Assembly: GCA_019426215.1 (NCBI GenBank) | Contig: CM033396.1 | Location: 27,481,101-27,545,100 of the forward strand | DNA length: 64,000 nucleotides | Reading direction: 5' to 3' | Source of the DNA: Buddleja alternifolia | Lineage: Eukaryota; Streptophyta; Magnoliopsida; Lamiales; Scrophulariaceae | Shown here: piece after piece, positions 44,667 to 56,889 of the stretch | Layout: each line of letters begins with the position of its first letter | Position numbering within the stretch: position 1 is the first letter of the stretch | Position numbers and translations under genes: made by a program | Notes under the pieces: generated by a model | What the model saw: the letters and a program-made list of their open reading frames with translations, nothing else | Databases searched by the model: none | What the model was told of the DNA's origin: nothing

Positions 44667-45681
44667 AGATTCACACATAACTTGTACTTGATTTGCTGGG
44701 AAATTCAAAGCATCCAGCCTCTTATTTAACATCTCCACTTGTTCAGCTAGGTTTGTGGATATATGCACTTTATAGACACCACTAGTCTTCTTTGGGAGTG
44801 TTAGTCTTTCAGTTGGCCACTGGTATTGTTCTCAGCCATATTCTCGATCATATCCCGAGCCGACTGTGGTGGTAGATTCATGAGAGTCCCACTTGCAGTT
44901 GCATCCAAGTTTGTTTGAAGGACGGGCCAAGACCTTAGTAAAAGATTGTCACTTGAGCCTAAAGCTCGAATCCATGGTGGGGACATTTCCGAAGAAGTTC
45001 CTTGAAGTGATCCCATGCTTCGTATAGTGATTCTCCTTCAGTTTGCCTGAATCCATGTATCTCAGCTTTACAGTTGTTGTTTTCCCAAGTGGAAAATAGT
45101 TACTCAGAAATTTCTCCACTAACTCATCCCAAGTATGGATAGATGCAGTTGATAAGGAGTCAAGCCATGATCTAGCCTTATCTTTCAGTGAAAACAGGAA
45201 GAGCCTCAATCTTATTGCTTCATCAATTACCTCGTTCTGTCTAAAGGTACTCATAATTTCAGGGAAGCAATGTGAGCATGTTTATTTTCATCTGCGACAC
45301 CCCGATATTGCACATTGGTGATCATCTGAAGTATCACCGATGGAATTTGAAAAGTGTTCGCTGCAACAGTTGATAGTACAAATAGCTTCAACAACTCCAT
45401 GAATGGTGGACTGCATGCAATCATGCAACGCGCATGGTGTATGCTCTCGCTATTGAGCCAGAGTGTTGGCAACCACTTTCTAAATAATGGCTTAAATTGT
45501 CGGATCATCTGGATTGAAAACGGATTGTTTGGATCATTTGGATTGAAAACGGATTGTTTAGATCATTCACATCCATTGCTTTAAACTGGTTTCCATGGTT
45601 CGGTGCTCTCCTTGCTCTATGGAATATGCGCTCAATCTCGAGATCAAAAGCTCAAAGTCCTTCATGAGAAGTGCGGGTCAT
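44667..45681 (-). pseudogene. Gypsy family B gag, N-terminal part
   Basis: On the minus strand it starts MTRTSHEGL (ATG at 45681-45679), stops early, then shows MIRQFKPLFRKWLPT (45508 on), IRLRLFLFSLKDKARSWLDS (about 45200) and DATASGTLMNLPPQSARDMI (about 44900), the Athila gag order. The zinc knuckle continues at 25557 on the other side of copia 1. Several frames, non-functional. Confidence 0.8.
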
Positions 45682-45829
45682 GCACTATTCAAAAGACCAA
45701 CCTGTTAAAAGAGCAAAAAAGAAACAAGATAAAAACAAAAATAAAAATAAAATGACTTAAATCTTAGAACAGATAAGTGAATCTCAATATTAAATAAAAC
45801 AAATATCCCTGGTAACAGTGCTAAAAACT

Positions 45830-47077
45830 TGACACGCAAAAAACTTAGCAAGTGCACTAGATCATATAAGTAATATAGTGGAATTTTAAGTCTGGATTAT
45901 CGTAGCCAAAGAATAATGTATTTAAGTATTGAAACTGGTGTATTACCTAATTCCAAGTTAAATCAAATAATTAAGGTGTGATTGTTTAAATTAAACTATA
46001 GCAAATTAATTATGAAAAACACGTAGAGATTGAAAAATCAGAAGAGATGAGATAACTAAGACACGTGATCTGACCAAACTACTCGTTATCAATTATGAAG
46101 TGTGTTATTAATTATTACTTATCAAGCTATGGTGAAAACTTCAAAATTATACACTACCCAATCCCTTGATTTAGTGCATCTATGTTCATTAAAGATCGCC
46201 TATATCTCTATATGAGAATTCAAATAATAAACATGCATTAACAAGATTTATGAGATTCTCCGTTAGCAAAAGCTACACAAATGAATCAGATCTATCCCTA
46301 GTCAATTCTAAGATGAGATGTTTTATTGCCCAAACATCCTTAACCTATATCCTCCTGGAATCTAAGCTAAGCAATTTGTCAAACAAGTGGTGATCAAGCA
46401 CTCATAAGCATTAAACACAACAAATTGAACACATAGCATGCCAAGCAATAATCAAAAACACAAATTTTATAAACGATAATTCATGGTTTGGATTTCACAC
46501 GGCCTAGTTAAACGAATTTAGTTCATGATCGAAAAGAAAAAGAAATAACAATCTCTAAAAGACATGTTCAATGAACTAATCTCAAAAGAAGATGGAAAAT
46601 TCCCTATTACAATCTTGATTTCTCGTTATTGCTTGAATTCTCCATTTTCGTAGACAAATTTGGAGTCTTCAAGCTTTTTCCTTGATTCCTAAGGTTTTCT
46701 CTTCTTCCTCTCTATTTTTCTCTCAATCCTTGTGTTGTAAAAAGTGTGAAATCCTCAAAACCGGACCTAAAACTCATATAAATAGGTTATTGTACGTAGA
46801 CGGGATGCTTCAACATCACGAAATGAAGCTGAAGCATCACATATAAAGCTGAAACATTCGTTTAACACATAGATGCCGAGTCATCACAAATTTGTTGCGG
46901 TATCCCTTTGTTGACATTTTTCTTGATTTTTCTCCCATCTTTTAGATCAAATGATGATCTATACCTAATACACACAAACAATACAAATCAAGGTATAATG
47001 TGGGGTAAAATTCCCTAGAAAATGAGCCAAATCCAAGAAAAGAGGCGCCCGAAAAGGCTTAAAATACGAGCTTATCA
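45830..47077 (-). mobile_element. Family B gypsy 5' LTR
   Basis: A 1248-bp LTR, TG...CA. On the minus strand it begins TGATAAGCTCGTATTTTAAG. A degraded primer site (TAGCACTGTTACCAGGGA, compare TGGCGCCGTTGCCGGGGA) lies on its gag side at 45804-45821. Its outer end falls inside the RNase H of copia 3, so it was inserted there; the other flank is lost. Confidence 0.83.
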
Positions 47078-50000
47078 CCACGTATTCAGCTTCGGTGGTT
47101 GAATCAGCAGTTGTGCTTTGCTTAAAACTTTTCCAAGTTACTGCTCCACCATTTAAAGTGAATACAAACCCCGAGGTGGATTTGCGGTCATCAATGTTTG
47201 ATTGAAAGTCGAAGTCATTATAACCTTTCACCTTTAGTTCTCCATCTCCATATGTCAAACACATATCCTTAGTTCTTCTCAAGAACTTAAGGATACACTT
47301 TACAGCAATCCAACGCTTTTCCTCTTGGTTAGCTTGAAACCTACTTACCACGCTCACAACATAGGCAATGTCCGGTCTCGTGCATAACATAGCATACATG
47401 AGACTTCCTACAGCAGAGGGACTCCATTCATTCTCTTTCGATCATCCTCACTTTCCGGACATATCGATTTTGAGAGATGGAGTCCATATCTCGTGGGCAA
47501 GAGGCTTCGCTTAAAATCTTCCATTTCGAATCTCTTTAGATACTTTTCTAAAGAGAGGGCTTAGGAGAGCCCCATTTTCCTATTCGCTTTATCCCTGTAG
47601 ATACAAATTCCAATGATATAGATCACTTTTCCTAAAAGGATATTTTGCTCCCACTGGTTTTCATGTAAATGTATGGTTCGTCTTCATTCTTGATGAAACC
47701 ATAGTTCTGAACTTCCTCATCAAAATGAAGATTCCAGGTCTGTGATGCTTGTTTAAGTCCGAAAATTGATTTATTCAATTTGCACACCTTATGAGAATCT
47801 TCGTTGGACACAAAAGCTTTGGGCTGTTCCATATAGATATCTTCGAGGAATCCATTCAAGAACACGGTCTTCACATTCATTTGCTAGATTTCATAGTCTA
47901 GGTGTGTGGCTATTGTAAGCAGAATCCTAAAGGATTTGATCATGGCTACCGGAGAGAAGGTTTCCTCATAGGCGATGCCTTTTTTTTTTTACTATATCCC
48001 TTCGCCATAAGCCTAGCTTTATAGGTATTCACTTTGCCTTCTGGACCAATCTTTCTCTTGTAATCCACTTGCAACCTATTGGTGCAATACCCTTAGGCGG
48101 TCTATTAGAGTTCAGACTTGGTTCGAATACATCAAATCCATCTCTATCTTCATAGCCACAAGCCATTTTGCAGAATCTATGTCCGCCATTGCATGTTCAA
48201 AAGTAGAGGGATCATCTCGATAGTTTTCTTCCGCTACGACATACAAATTATGCTCTCCCTGTAGCAGATAACCATATCTCTCAAGCGGTTGAGATACTCA
48301 ACTCGATCTACACGATGGCGGTTGTATTTGGGGAGGTTCATTTTGAGTCTCTTGAACAGTGGTCTCTAAAGGGGTTTCATGTGGTTTTTCCAGAACAATC
48401 TTCCTTCCTGCACCACCTTCCGAACGAACTCATCTTCGAGAAAGTACGCATGCAGTGCCACAATGACTCTTTGATCATCGTGTATGTAGAAGAGGTATCC
48501 CATAGAATCTTCTGAGAAACCAACAAATCGACCTTTTAAAGATCTATCTTCTAATTTCTCCATCTTTATCTTTTTCACATAGGCTGGACAACCCCATATC
48601 CTAATGTGTTTAGGCTTGGTTTCTTTCCACTTCATATCATAAAAAAATTTAGGAACAGACCTAGATGGACACTTGTTCAAGATATGGGATGCTGTAAGCA
48701 ATACATAGCCCCATAACGATATGGGAAGGTCTGTGTAGCTAAGTATCAATTGAACCATATCCAATAGTGTTCTATTTTGGCGCTTAGCTACCCCATTAAG
48801 TTGTGGAATTGCAAGAAGAGTTAAGTGTAATACAATTCCATGTTCAATTATGAACTCACCAAATTCGACACTTATGTATTCTCCACTTCGATCAGATCAT
48901 AGTGTTTTGATACATTTGCCAGTTTGGTTGAAATTCGGCACTTATGTATTCTCCACTTCAATCAGATCATAGTGTTTTGATACATTTGCCAGTTTCGTTT
49001 TCAACCAAGGCCTTGAATTTATTAAACTATTCGATGAATTCAGACTTATGCTTCATTAAGTATACGAGACCATACTTAGAGTTGTCATCAGTAAATGTTA
49101 TGAAATATTGAAAACCTCCACGAGCCATTTCACCGAAAGGCCTGCAAACGTCAGTATATTAAACCAAGGACTTCATTAGCACGTTCAGAATGCCACGTGA
49201 AGGGTGACCTAGTCATTTTACCTTTGAGGCAAGATTCTCAAGTGGGAACTAGGTCCGATCCTAATGTGCTTATTAGCCCATCTTTCTCAACCTCGCAAAC
49301 TTTGTACTCTCCAGAATGACCTTAGTCTCAAATGCCAGATGAGTCTTTGGTTTGTCCCAGGCATACCACGTTTCTTGGTGATTGTATTCACAATACATCT
49401 ATTTTGGTCATTTAAGTAGTATAAACCATTTAATATACATGCAGAGCCAACAAGTTTATTTCTAAAATAAATATTGCAAACATCGTTCAAAAAACGAAAA
49501 TCATATCTAAGTCTAACTAAAACAAGAATTGAAAAACTATTTTTAAGCCCATTAGGCAAAACAACGCAATCATCTAAAACAATTAAATGTCCAGTAGATA
49601 AAATTAAAGAAGTAGATCCGATGTAAGTAGCTGCCACACTATGTCCACTGCTAACATGGATCATCACTTCTTGCTCCTCAAGCCTCCTACTTCTTTTAAG
49701 ATCCTATTTCAAAACACAGATATGAGCACTAGAACCAAAGTCTAGAATTCATGAAGTGGAGAATGCAGTCATATAACAATTAGTTTCTAAAACATTGAGT
49801 TCCATACCTGTAGCAGTATCGGCCTTTAGCTTTGAGCAATCACGCTTTCAGTAACCAACCTCTTTGCAATAAAGGCAGATGTCTGTCTTCTTTAGTCCAT
49901 GCTCTTTGTACTTTTGAACCTTGGCATCCTTTCCTTTCCCTATGTTTCCCTCAACTTTTAATGCTATCTTTTGATTCTTACCTCTTTTCCTTTTGTAAGA

Positions 50001-50727
50001 GCTCGAAGTTCCTCCAGCGGTAGAGATGGCAAGAGCAGGCTCTTTTCCCTTCGGATTCAATTGGCCTGGGTATTAATCAGTTTGCTCACCAGTCCAGCCA
50101 GAGTATATTTGATTTCATTCATATTGAAGTTCACTATGAACTAGGAAAAAGAGCTAGGGAGTGATTGTAGAATGAAATCAGTCTGAAGGTGAAAGTCCAT
50201 GAAGAAATCGAGAGTCACCAATCTCTCAATCATGGAAATCATTTTAAGTAAGTGGTCTCCCACTTTCTATCTGTCTCCCATCCTTGCTCTGAAGAGATCT
50301 TTTGATATCTCATATCGAGTAGTCCTACTATCCATAAAGCTCCTTGAGATGCATCATGATCGACCTCGAGTCATCCATGTTCTCGTGGGATCTTTACAGT
50401 TCATTATTCATGGAGTCGAGCATGTAACCCTTAACACAAAAATCATCCTTAACACCAAGTGTTATATGCCTCACGTGTATCGTCCTCAGCATCTTTAGCT
50501 AGGCTTGCGGGTTTATCAGCTTCGAGTCCATAGCTAAGGGGCTCTAGACTTAGGACAATCCTTAAGTTCCTGAACCAGTCGGTGTAACTTTGTCCAGTGA
50601 GGACGTTTTTCTTAAATAACGTAGAAAGCGGATTTTTTACCATTTTGAGAGAGATAAATAAATAACTGTAGAGAATAAAGAAAGATCCAATTGGGTTATT
50701 ATGTTGTACACCAAGTAAAATAAACAA
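47078..50727 (-). pseudogene. Copia 3 gag-pol, broken
   Basis: Minus-strand copia in order. Gag from MVKNPLSTLFKKNVLTGQ (about 50645). Zinc knuckle CLYCKEVGY near 49880 with His changed to Tyr and the next Trp codon a stop. Protease region with HVSSGHSVAATY. Integrase (49300-48366) including GCPAYVKKIKMEKLEDRSL. Reverse transcriptase MNVKTVFLNGFLEDIYMEQP (47880 on). RNase H ending SFKQSTTADSTTEAEYV at the gypsy insertion point. The reverse-transcriptase stretch that should hold YVDD is deleted at about 47635. A 70-bp tandem duplication lies in integrase (48861-49000). Clearly dead. Confidence 0.87.
48861..49000. repeat. 70-bp tandem duplication in copia 3 integrase
   Basis: Units 48861-48930 and 48931-49000, starting AAATTCG-CACTTATG and ending ACATTTGCCAGTTT-G. 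As 70 is not a multiple of three, it breaks the frame. Confidence 0.9.
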
Positions 50728-52465
50728 GACTTTGAATTTTCACTTGGCTCCTACTACATTTTTCGAACCATTGCACTCCCACTGCAATATTCAGAAATCT
50801 CATTGGAAAGACTTCGTAGTGAGTCATTGAGTTCTTTAATAAATCCGGTGAGTTGCAACTTTAACGATATATGGCTCACTAAATTTATTTAAGTGGCAAT
50901 CCTTACCAGCACTATCAAACATGCGATTCAATCTTTAGTTTGGCTCATAGATCACGTGACCACAACCTTTTAACGGATGTATAGGTTGTGATCTATTTGA
51001 ACTTGGGCTCATCAACTCCTATCAATCTAACAATTTAATTCCACCTTGAAACCCTCTGTCGATATATGGGGTAGAATTTGTTTCGATTGTTGGCATCAAA
51101 TGCACTTAGAAAATTTAAATAAATGTCACAATGCATAACCCCAACTTACTGGGTAGAATTATGCACTTAGACATCAATTTAATTCTCCTAAGTTTGATGA
51201 AGAGTCGGGACATCCAATTCCCTTTTATTCTAAATTCAGTAGTATTCCAATGGGAGAATTTTGCGTTTATTTGGTCTCACTTTGCACATTATCAATTTAT
51301 AGCGTGCATACATGGATTATAATAATAGAAAGTGCCTAACAATTCTATCACACATGCTTTCCATGGACTTATCTAGATTGAGTCAAGCCAATGGCTCAAT
51401 CGCGGGTTAGGAGAATTATAACATCTAACCTTTGTCTAACTTTTAGGTCTTCCAGCTCCAAATAGATCATTTTCCAAAAGGTCCTATTCTAATTACATAG
51501 AAAACAAATGCATCCTATACATAAATCTGTGGAAAATTAAAAGACAAGTTGGGGCTACTAAAAGACCCAATACTACACAGAAAACAAAACTAAAAAATAG
51601 ACTAGTCCATGGAAGGCATCCCATAATAAACAAGCATCAAAGCATAATAAAAGCGATAACTAATGTGTTGGAGTTCTTTCAAAACGACATAAATTAAAAT
51701 CTAATTTTAATTAAGTGTGGTTTGAAAAATAATAGAATTAATTTCAATCTAATTATAAACCTATTTGACAAAAAATCCAATTTAATTTCAAAAAATCAAT
51801 TTTCAATTGATTCGACAAAGAATCAATTCAAAATAAATTGTTTTGTCTAAGATTAATATCAATTTCAAATCTTATTTAAAATTAAGAACAAAATTAATTT
51901 CAAAAATAATTTTATCCTTTAATTAATTTAAAAACTATTTTCAAATAAATATTTCATTTAATATTTTAAAAATTGGGTTGACCCGTGCGTCAAACGTGTG
52001 GGTCAACCAGCCTATCAAACCCGGTCTGGGAATTTTAAAAAATAAAAATAAAAATATATGGGCCGCGGAGCAACCCGACAGTGTGGGTCGTGTCACACAG
52101 ACAACGCGCCCACTGGGCGAAGCGTTGTGTGGCCTAATGGGACATGCAGCAGTCTGTCCAACGAGTGTTGTTGAGCGCGCCGTCCCGCTCGTCTGACGAC
52201 GCCGTCTCGACTTTTTCGAGTCAAATTTCAACAAATTTCAAACCACATTTTCATGTTCATGCATTAATTCATATCCAATACAAAAAACTGATTTATATTC
52301 AAAATATAAATCATATAATTGTCTAACAACACAAATTTAACTTTCAAAAAATTAAATATATACATGAAAAATATAATCTAACAATATTTTTCATTATAAT
52401 CATAAATTTCCAACGTTCTCATATTGAAAAATCATTAAAAACTATAAAGTTGGCTCTAATACCAC
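50728..52465 (-). other. Copia 3 5' untranslated region and primer site
   Basis: About 1.7 kb between the LTR and gag, AT-rich with a GC-rich patch at 52060-52200. The primer site TGGTATTAGAGCC (minus strand, 52452-52464) abuts the LTR and is of tRNA-Met type. The open frames in the GC patch have no recognisable domain. Confidence 0.65.
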
Positions 52466-53055
52466 TGTTGTGAATCCTGGTTCATGCGCAGCAAAAAAGT
52501 AAACATATCCGGATTCACAAAAAGAATCACTTTTGGGTTTTAATAATTTTATAAAAACTAAAAAGATAAAATCTAATATCATCAATTTACTAACTTTTAT
52601 GAAGAATCGAATTCTTGATCTATCGGGTAGCAGTAATTTTGAACACCTGCCTCTAGATTTCGCTCTAGGAGAAGCTTGAAGAAAAAATTCACCACCTTTG
52701 CACTCCTAGAGGCCGACGGCTACAAGGGGGAGAGAGAGAGAGTTTTTTCTATTCTTCTTTCTTTGATGTCAAGTCACTTGTTAGAATCTTAGGTTTTTGA
52801 ACTATGTTTTAGGTATTTATAAGGAGTGATGGGCTTGGAATTAATCAATTCCATGAGCCAATCGAACTCCTCATATACACGCCTATTACCATCCAACAAA
52901 GACTAAGTTGACTTTCAACTTAGTCCAATTATTAATTAAGTCTGACATATTTGAATCTAATTAAAATATGATATTAATTAATAATCTTCTCAATTAAATA
53001 ATCCAACAATTAATTTAGGATAGGTTGATTGTAATAAATAAATATAATTATTTAT
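52466..53055 (-). mobile_element. Copia 3 LTR, right (5') copy, interrupted by copia 2
   Basis: It starts TGTTGTGAATCCTGGTTC next to the primer site and is homologous to 24627-25165, then continues at least to 53055, where copia 2 begins. The rest of this LTR should lie beyond the window on the far side of copia 2. Confidence 0.8.
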
Positions 53056-54557
53056 TATTAGGAAATTTCTTGTTGGATGTTTTGATGATGACAATTAGGA
53101 TTTCTTGTTAGACTCCAAAATATGTAAGTTTGATTTTATTAGAAATCATGTATAAGCTTTGAGCGCTAGATTTGTAATAGGCTTTATAGGCTTTGCTTTA
53201 TTTTTATTCTAGATTGTTAGACTAAGCAGTCTTAGACTAAGCGTCTGATAATTTCTGAGTGAGCTTATCAGTAGTTAAATGTGACGACTCAAGCGTCTGT
53301 AGTCTGAATGAAGAAAGAAGATTCCAAGCGTCCAAGCGTTAAGCTATATCAAGTGATTGATTATTGGGCAGAAGTTATTCAAGGATGAATGAGCGTCTAT
53401 CCATGACAGATTTCACCTGAATTTATTTCTAAGTCCAGAAGGAGTTTAATGCAAATATTCTAAGCTCATTAATTGCTAACGGGCATTTAATTGGATAGTC
53501 AACTATTTAATAGTATAAGCACTTTCAGGACGTACGGAGAAACCACCCTATTAGACTGTCAACTATTCAAAGACTGCAGCACCAACTTTTGTACAGCAGA
53601 TTTTCAGGAAAAAGGACAAAAGTTGTTCGCTCGCGGAAGTGAGAGACACGCGCCTGTGCATGTGTCAAATGGACACTTTTTCCAAGAATGCCTATAAATA
53701 GGACTTCAACAACAAGCCAAAACAACCATAGTATTACAAGCCAAATTGTTGTTGCATTGAAGTATCAAGTACTCAAACTTTCAGAAAAGCAAGAATATTC
53801 AAGCAAACATTTAACCAATATCTCAAACATTCTTTTCGGAGAAACCTACATTACTATTGAGATATTCCAAGTTGTTTGAACTTTATCAGAATCAAACAAA
53901 CTGTTATAAAAACCCCATCCAAGCTTCGCGATCTGTGTGAAGTCGAAGTTAGATACTTGCAATATTTCTGGGTGAAAGAAGCAAGGGGATAGAAGTATCT
54001 TGGAGTCGAAATTTGTGTGACCAAGGAGCTCGAGTCATCAACATCCATCTCTCCCTAATTTGTAGAAGATTCTGTGTGATTCTTTGAGAATCATTTTAGT
54101 GGATTGCCTCCCAGTGTTCGAGGAGAAGAAGGACGTAGTTGGGATTACACCACCCAAAGAACCTTACAAATATTGTGTTCTTTACTTTACAATCAATTTC
54201 ATTACTATCATGTCATTGCATAAATCTGTTAAGTAAACACAATTAAAAGCTAAGCAACTAAGGTACACTTAGTGACTCTAAAGCTTTCAAAGAGAAGACC
54301 CTAAAATCATTTCGCTGTGCTAACACTGATTAAAGAACTGAACACTTAAACCTAACTAGTTATAGTATTCAAGTCTTGAAGTCTAAGTTAACTTTATAAA
54401 ATAGTCTTCGAGTAGACGCTCAGCCAAGCGCCTACATTTTCAAGCGTCCAAACCAATTTTAAATACGAAACTTTTTTAAGTCAAAAAAGATTTCAGGGTC
54501 TATTCAACCCTCCCCCCCTCCCTTCTAGACCCTTTCGTATACCATTTGGGACCATCA
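53056..54557 (+). mobile_element. Copia 2 5' LTR
   Basis: About 1.5 kb, homologous to 36091-37642. The first bases read TATTAGGAAATTTC, so the conserved TG has become TA. It ends ACCATTTGGGACCATCA. No nested insertion. Confidence 0.88.
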
Positions 54558-54559
54558 AG

Positions 54560-54573
54560 TGGTATCAGAGCGG
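54560..54573 (+). other. Copia 2 primer-binding site
   Basis: TGGTATCAGAGCGG, matching the tRNA-Met primer type, two bases after the LTR. Confidence 0.9.
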
Positions 54574-54655
54574 TTAAAATTAAAATTTTAAAATTTCCAA
54601 GTATAACAGCTTGTTTAGATCCTTTTTCAAAACTAGTCACTTTAAAAGAAATTCC

Positions 54656-56880
54656 ATGACATTTGCTAAAGTTCCTAAATTGACTGAGTCAAACTATGGC
54701 ATATGGAAAGTCAAAGCATTTACATATCTTTGTTCATGTGATGATGACATGTGCGATATCATTTCAGATGCACCTATTCATATATACAAGGTTATCACTA
54801 GAGCGCCTGGAGCCACAGAAGAAACTCCGGATGTCTATGTGGAAAAGCCAAAACAAGAATGGTCTTCAGATGAGCGTCGAAGAGCGAATTTGGACAATGT
54901 TGGTCGTAACGCTCTATATACGGCTATTGGTGATAATGACAACTTATTCAATAAGATCAAGTCGTGCAATACTACTAAGGAAATATGGGATAAGTTGGCT
55001 AGGATTTGTGGTGGTTCAACACAGATTAATGAGAACAAGCTTTCCATTGTCAAGGAAAGGTTTAATAGTTTTAAGATGTTGCCCAATGAGACTTTAGAGC
55101 AATTGGACGTAAGATTTACAGCTCTTGTTGTAGAGTTAACATCTTTGGGTATGGATTTACATAACAGAGAAATGGTGATTAAGATTTTCAGAAGTCTACC
55201 TAGTAAATTTTTGATGAAGACAACAACAATGAGAGAATCTAACATGTTGGATTGTTGAAGTCCAGAAGATGCCTTTTCTAAGCTCAAAGCATTTGAGTTT
55301 GAGTTGAATTCTGCCAGTGATGTTGTGAGCAGTCCAGTAATTGAATCTGAAGGGCTTATGGCATCAATCAAGGGTAAATCGGGTAACAAAGGAAAGGTAT
55401 TGAATATCAGTGAGGATGAGGAACTAGCGCTTCTGAATAGATTCAGAAAGTTCTTAAGATATGAAAAGAAATGAAATAGTCCTAAGCATCAAGGACATAA
55501 TTCATATCAAGCGCCTGTTCCAGTACAACAATAGTATCAAGCGCCTCAATATTGCACCTTCTCTTTCAGCGCCAATTCAGTACCAAGTGTCTACTCAACA
55601 AAATCTCTCAACACCCGTGGTCTCAAAACCACACACTGCGAGGTTAACAAATGAACAAAAGATGAAAACTAATCTTTGTTGTAATTGCATGAAACCAGAG
55701 CACTACCAGGTAAATTGCCATATCCAACTGTATCCAAGCCCTCAAGGCAGGATTACGTGGATAGAAACCAATTCAGTAGCAACCTTTTTCAACAAAGTTT
55801 GCTAGCGGAATCAGAACCAGCGTCCGCACCTGAAGATTTGGAGTTTTCAAAGGAGAGTACTGATGATGATGATGAGCCAATGGATGACTCAGCGCTTATC
55901 TGTCTCATGGCCAGAGATGATAAAGCCCCCCCTGAGGTAAACACTGAGATATCTTACCCTCTCTCTTATGAGGAATTACTTGACAAAGTCAAAGAATACT
56001 ATAATGATTGTCAAGACCAAATTATATCAAAATCACTTCGATATCATTTCATAGCTCAAAAGTGATAATGTGACGCTCAAAGCAGAGTTGCAAGTTCAGC
56101 AACAATGCATTAAGAAGAACAAATTACTCGAGGGTGATATAATCAATCTGAAAAGTGATCTTGATATAATAGTCAAGAGAGAAGCTGAGCTGATTGTTAG
56201 ACTTGCTAAATTAGAACAGCTCGTCTCATCATTGTCTAAAGTGTCAAGAAAGCTAGACAATGTGACTGAGGTAACAAGACTATTTAGTGAAAAGACCGGT
56301 TTAGGATGCAATAAATTCAGTAAACAACCAAATAAATCTAATGTTACGGCGAACAACAAAGGAAAAGGTGTTTTCTTTGTTGAGAAAGGTTCAAAACGTC
56401 AAACACCCGTTGAACCAAGTGACGATGGTACGAGGCCAAATGAGAAAGCCAAAGCTGACTCAGGCAAGGGAAAGGCGAAAGCAAATGATTCACAAAGAAA
56501 AGTTCATCCAAACGCTTAAAAAGCTAAGAAGAAACCTTCTACCAGTGAATCAAGCGCTAAGTGTCCAGCACCAAAAGTGCACCCCAAGTCAGTGCCAAGA
56601 AAATGCCATCGTCAATATCCACAACGGTCTAGATTATATTATCGTTATCATGATGATTATGACTATGACTATTATAATGATTACTATTATAATCGGGGAT
56701 ATTATTATACACCCAAAAAGCACACACAGCACAAGATGAAAAACATGCACACACAGCACAAGGTGAAACCTAAGAAGGCTAATCCTCCCGAAATGAAGTT
56801 TAGTACATATGGGTTCTTAAAGTTCTAGTTCAAACTAACAATACTACAAATGATAAAGGACCCAAGCAACAATGGGTACT
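54656..56880 (+). pseudogene. Copia 2 gag (long, Sirevirus type)
   Basis: The start chosen is MTFAKVPKLTESNYGIWKVK at 54656, matching copia 1; the longer upstream ATG is leader. The capsid (UBN2-like) region runs to MRESNMLDC, then a stop at 55256. Downstream: zinc knuckle CCNCMKPEHYQVNC (CX2CX4HX4C, about 55676-55717), acidic segment, coiled coil (56070-56260, IINLKSDLDIIVKREAELIV), Lys-rich tail, and a Tyr/Asp-rich stretch near 56640-56710. Sirevirus gags are known to have this extended coiled-coil C-terminus. A few stops and frameshifts. Confidence 0.87.
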
Positions 56881-56889
56881 TAAACAGAA

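Noticed and set aside
51941..52234. GC-rich open frames on both strands in the copia 3 leader as a host exon
   Set aside because: No splice sites or conserved motif seen; they lie between the primer site and gag of copia 3.
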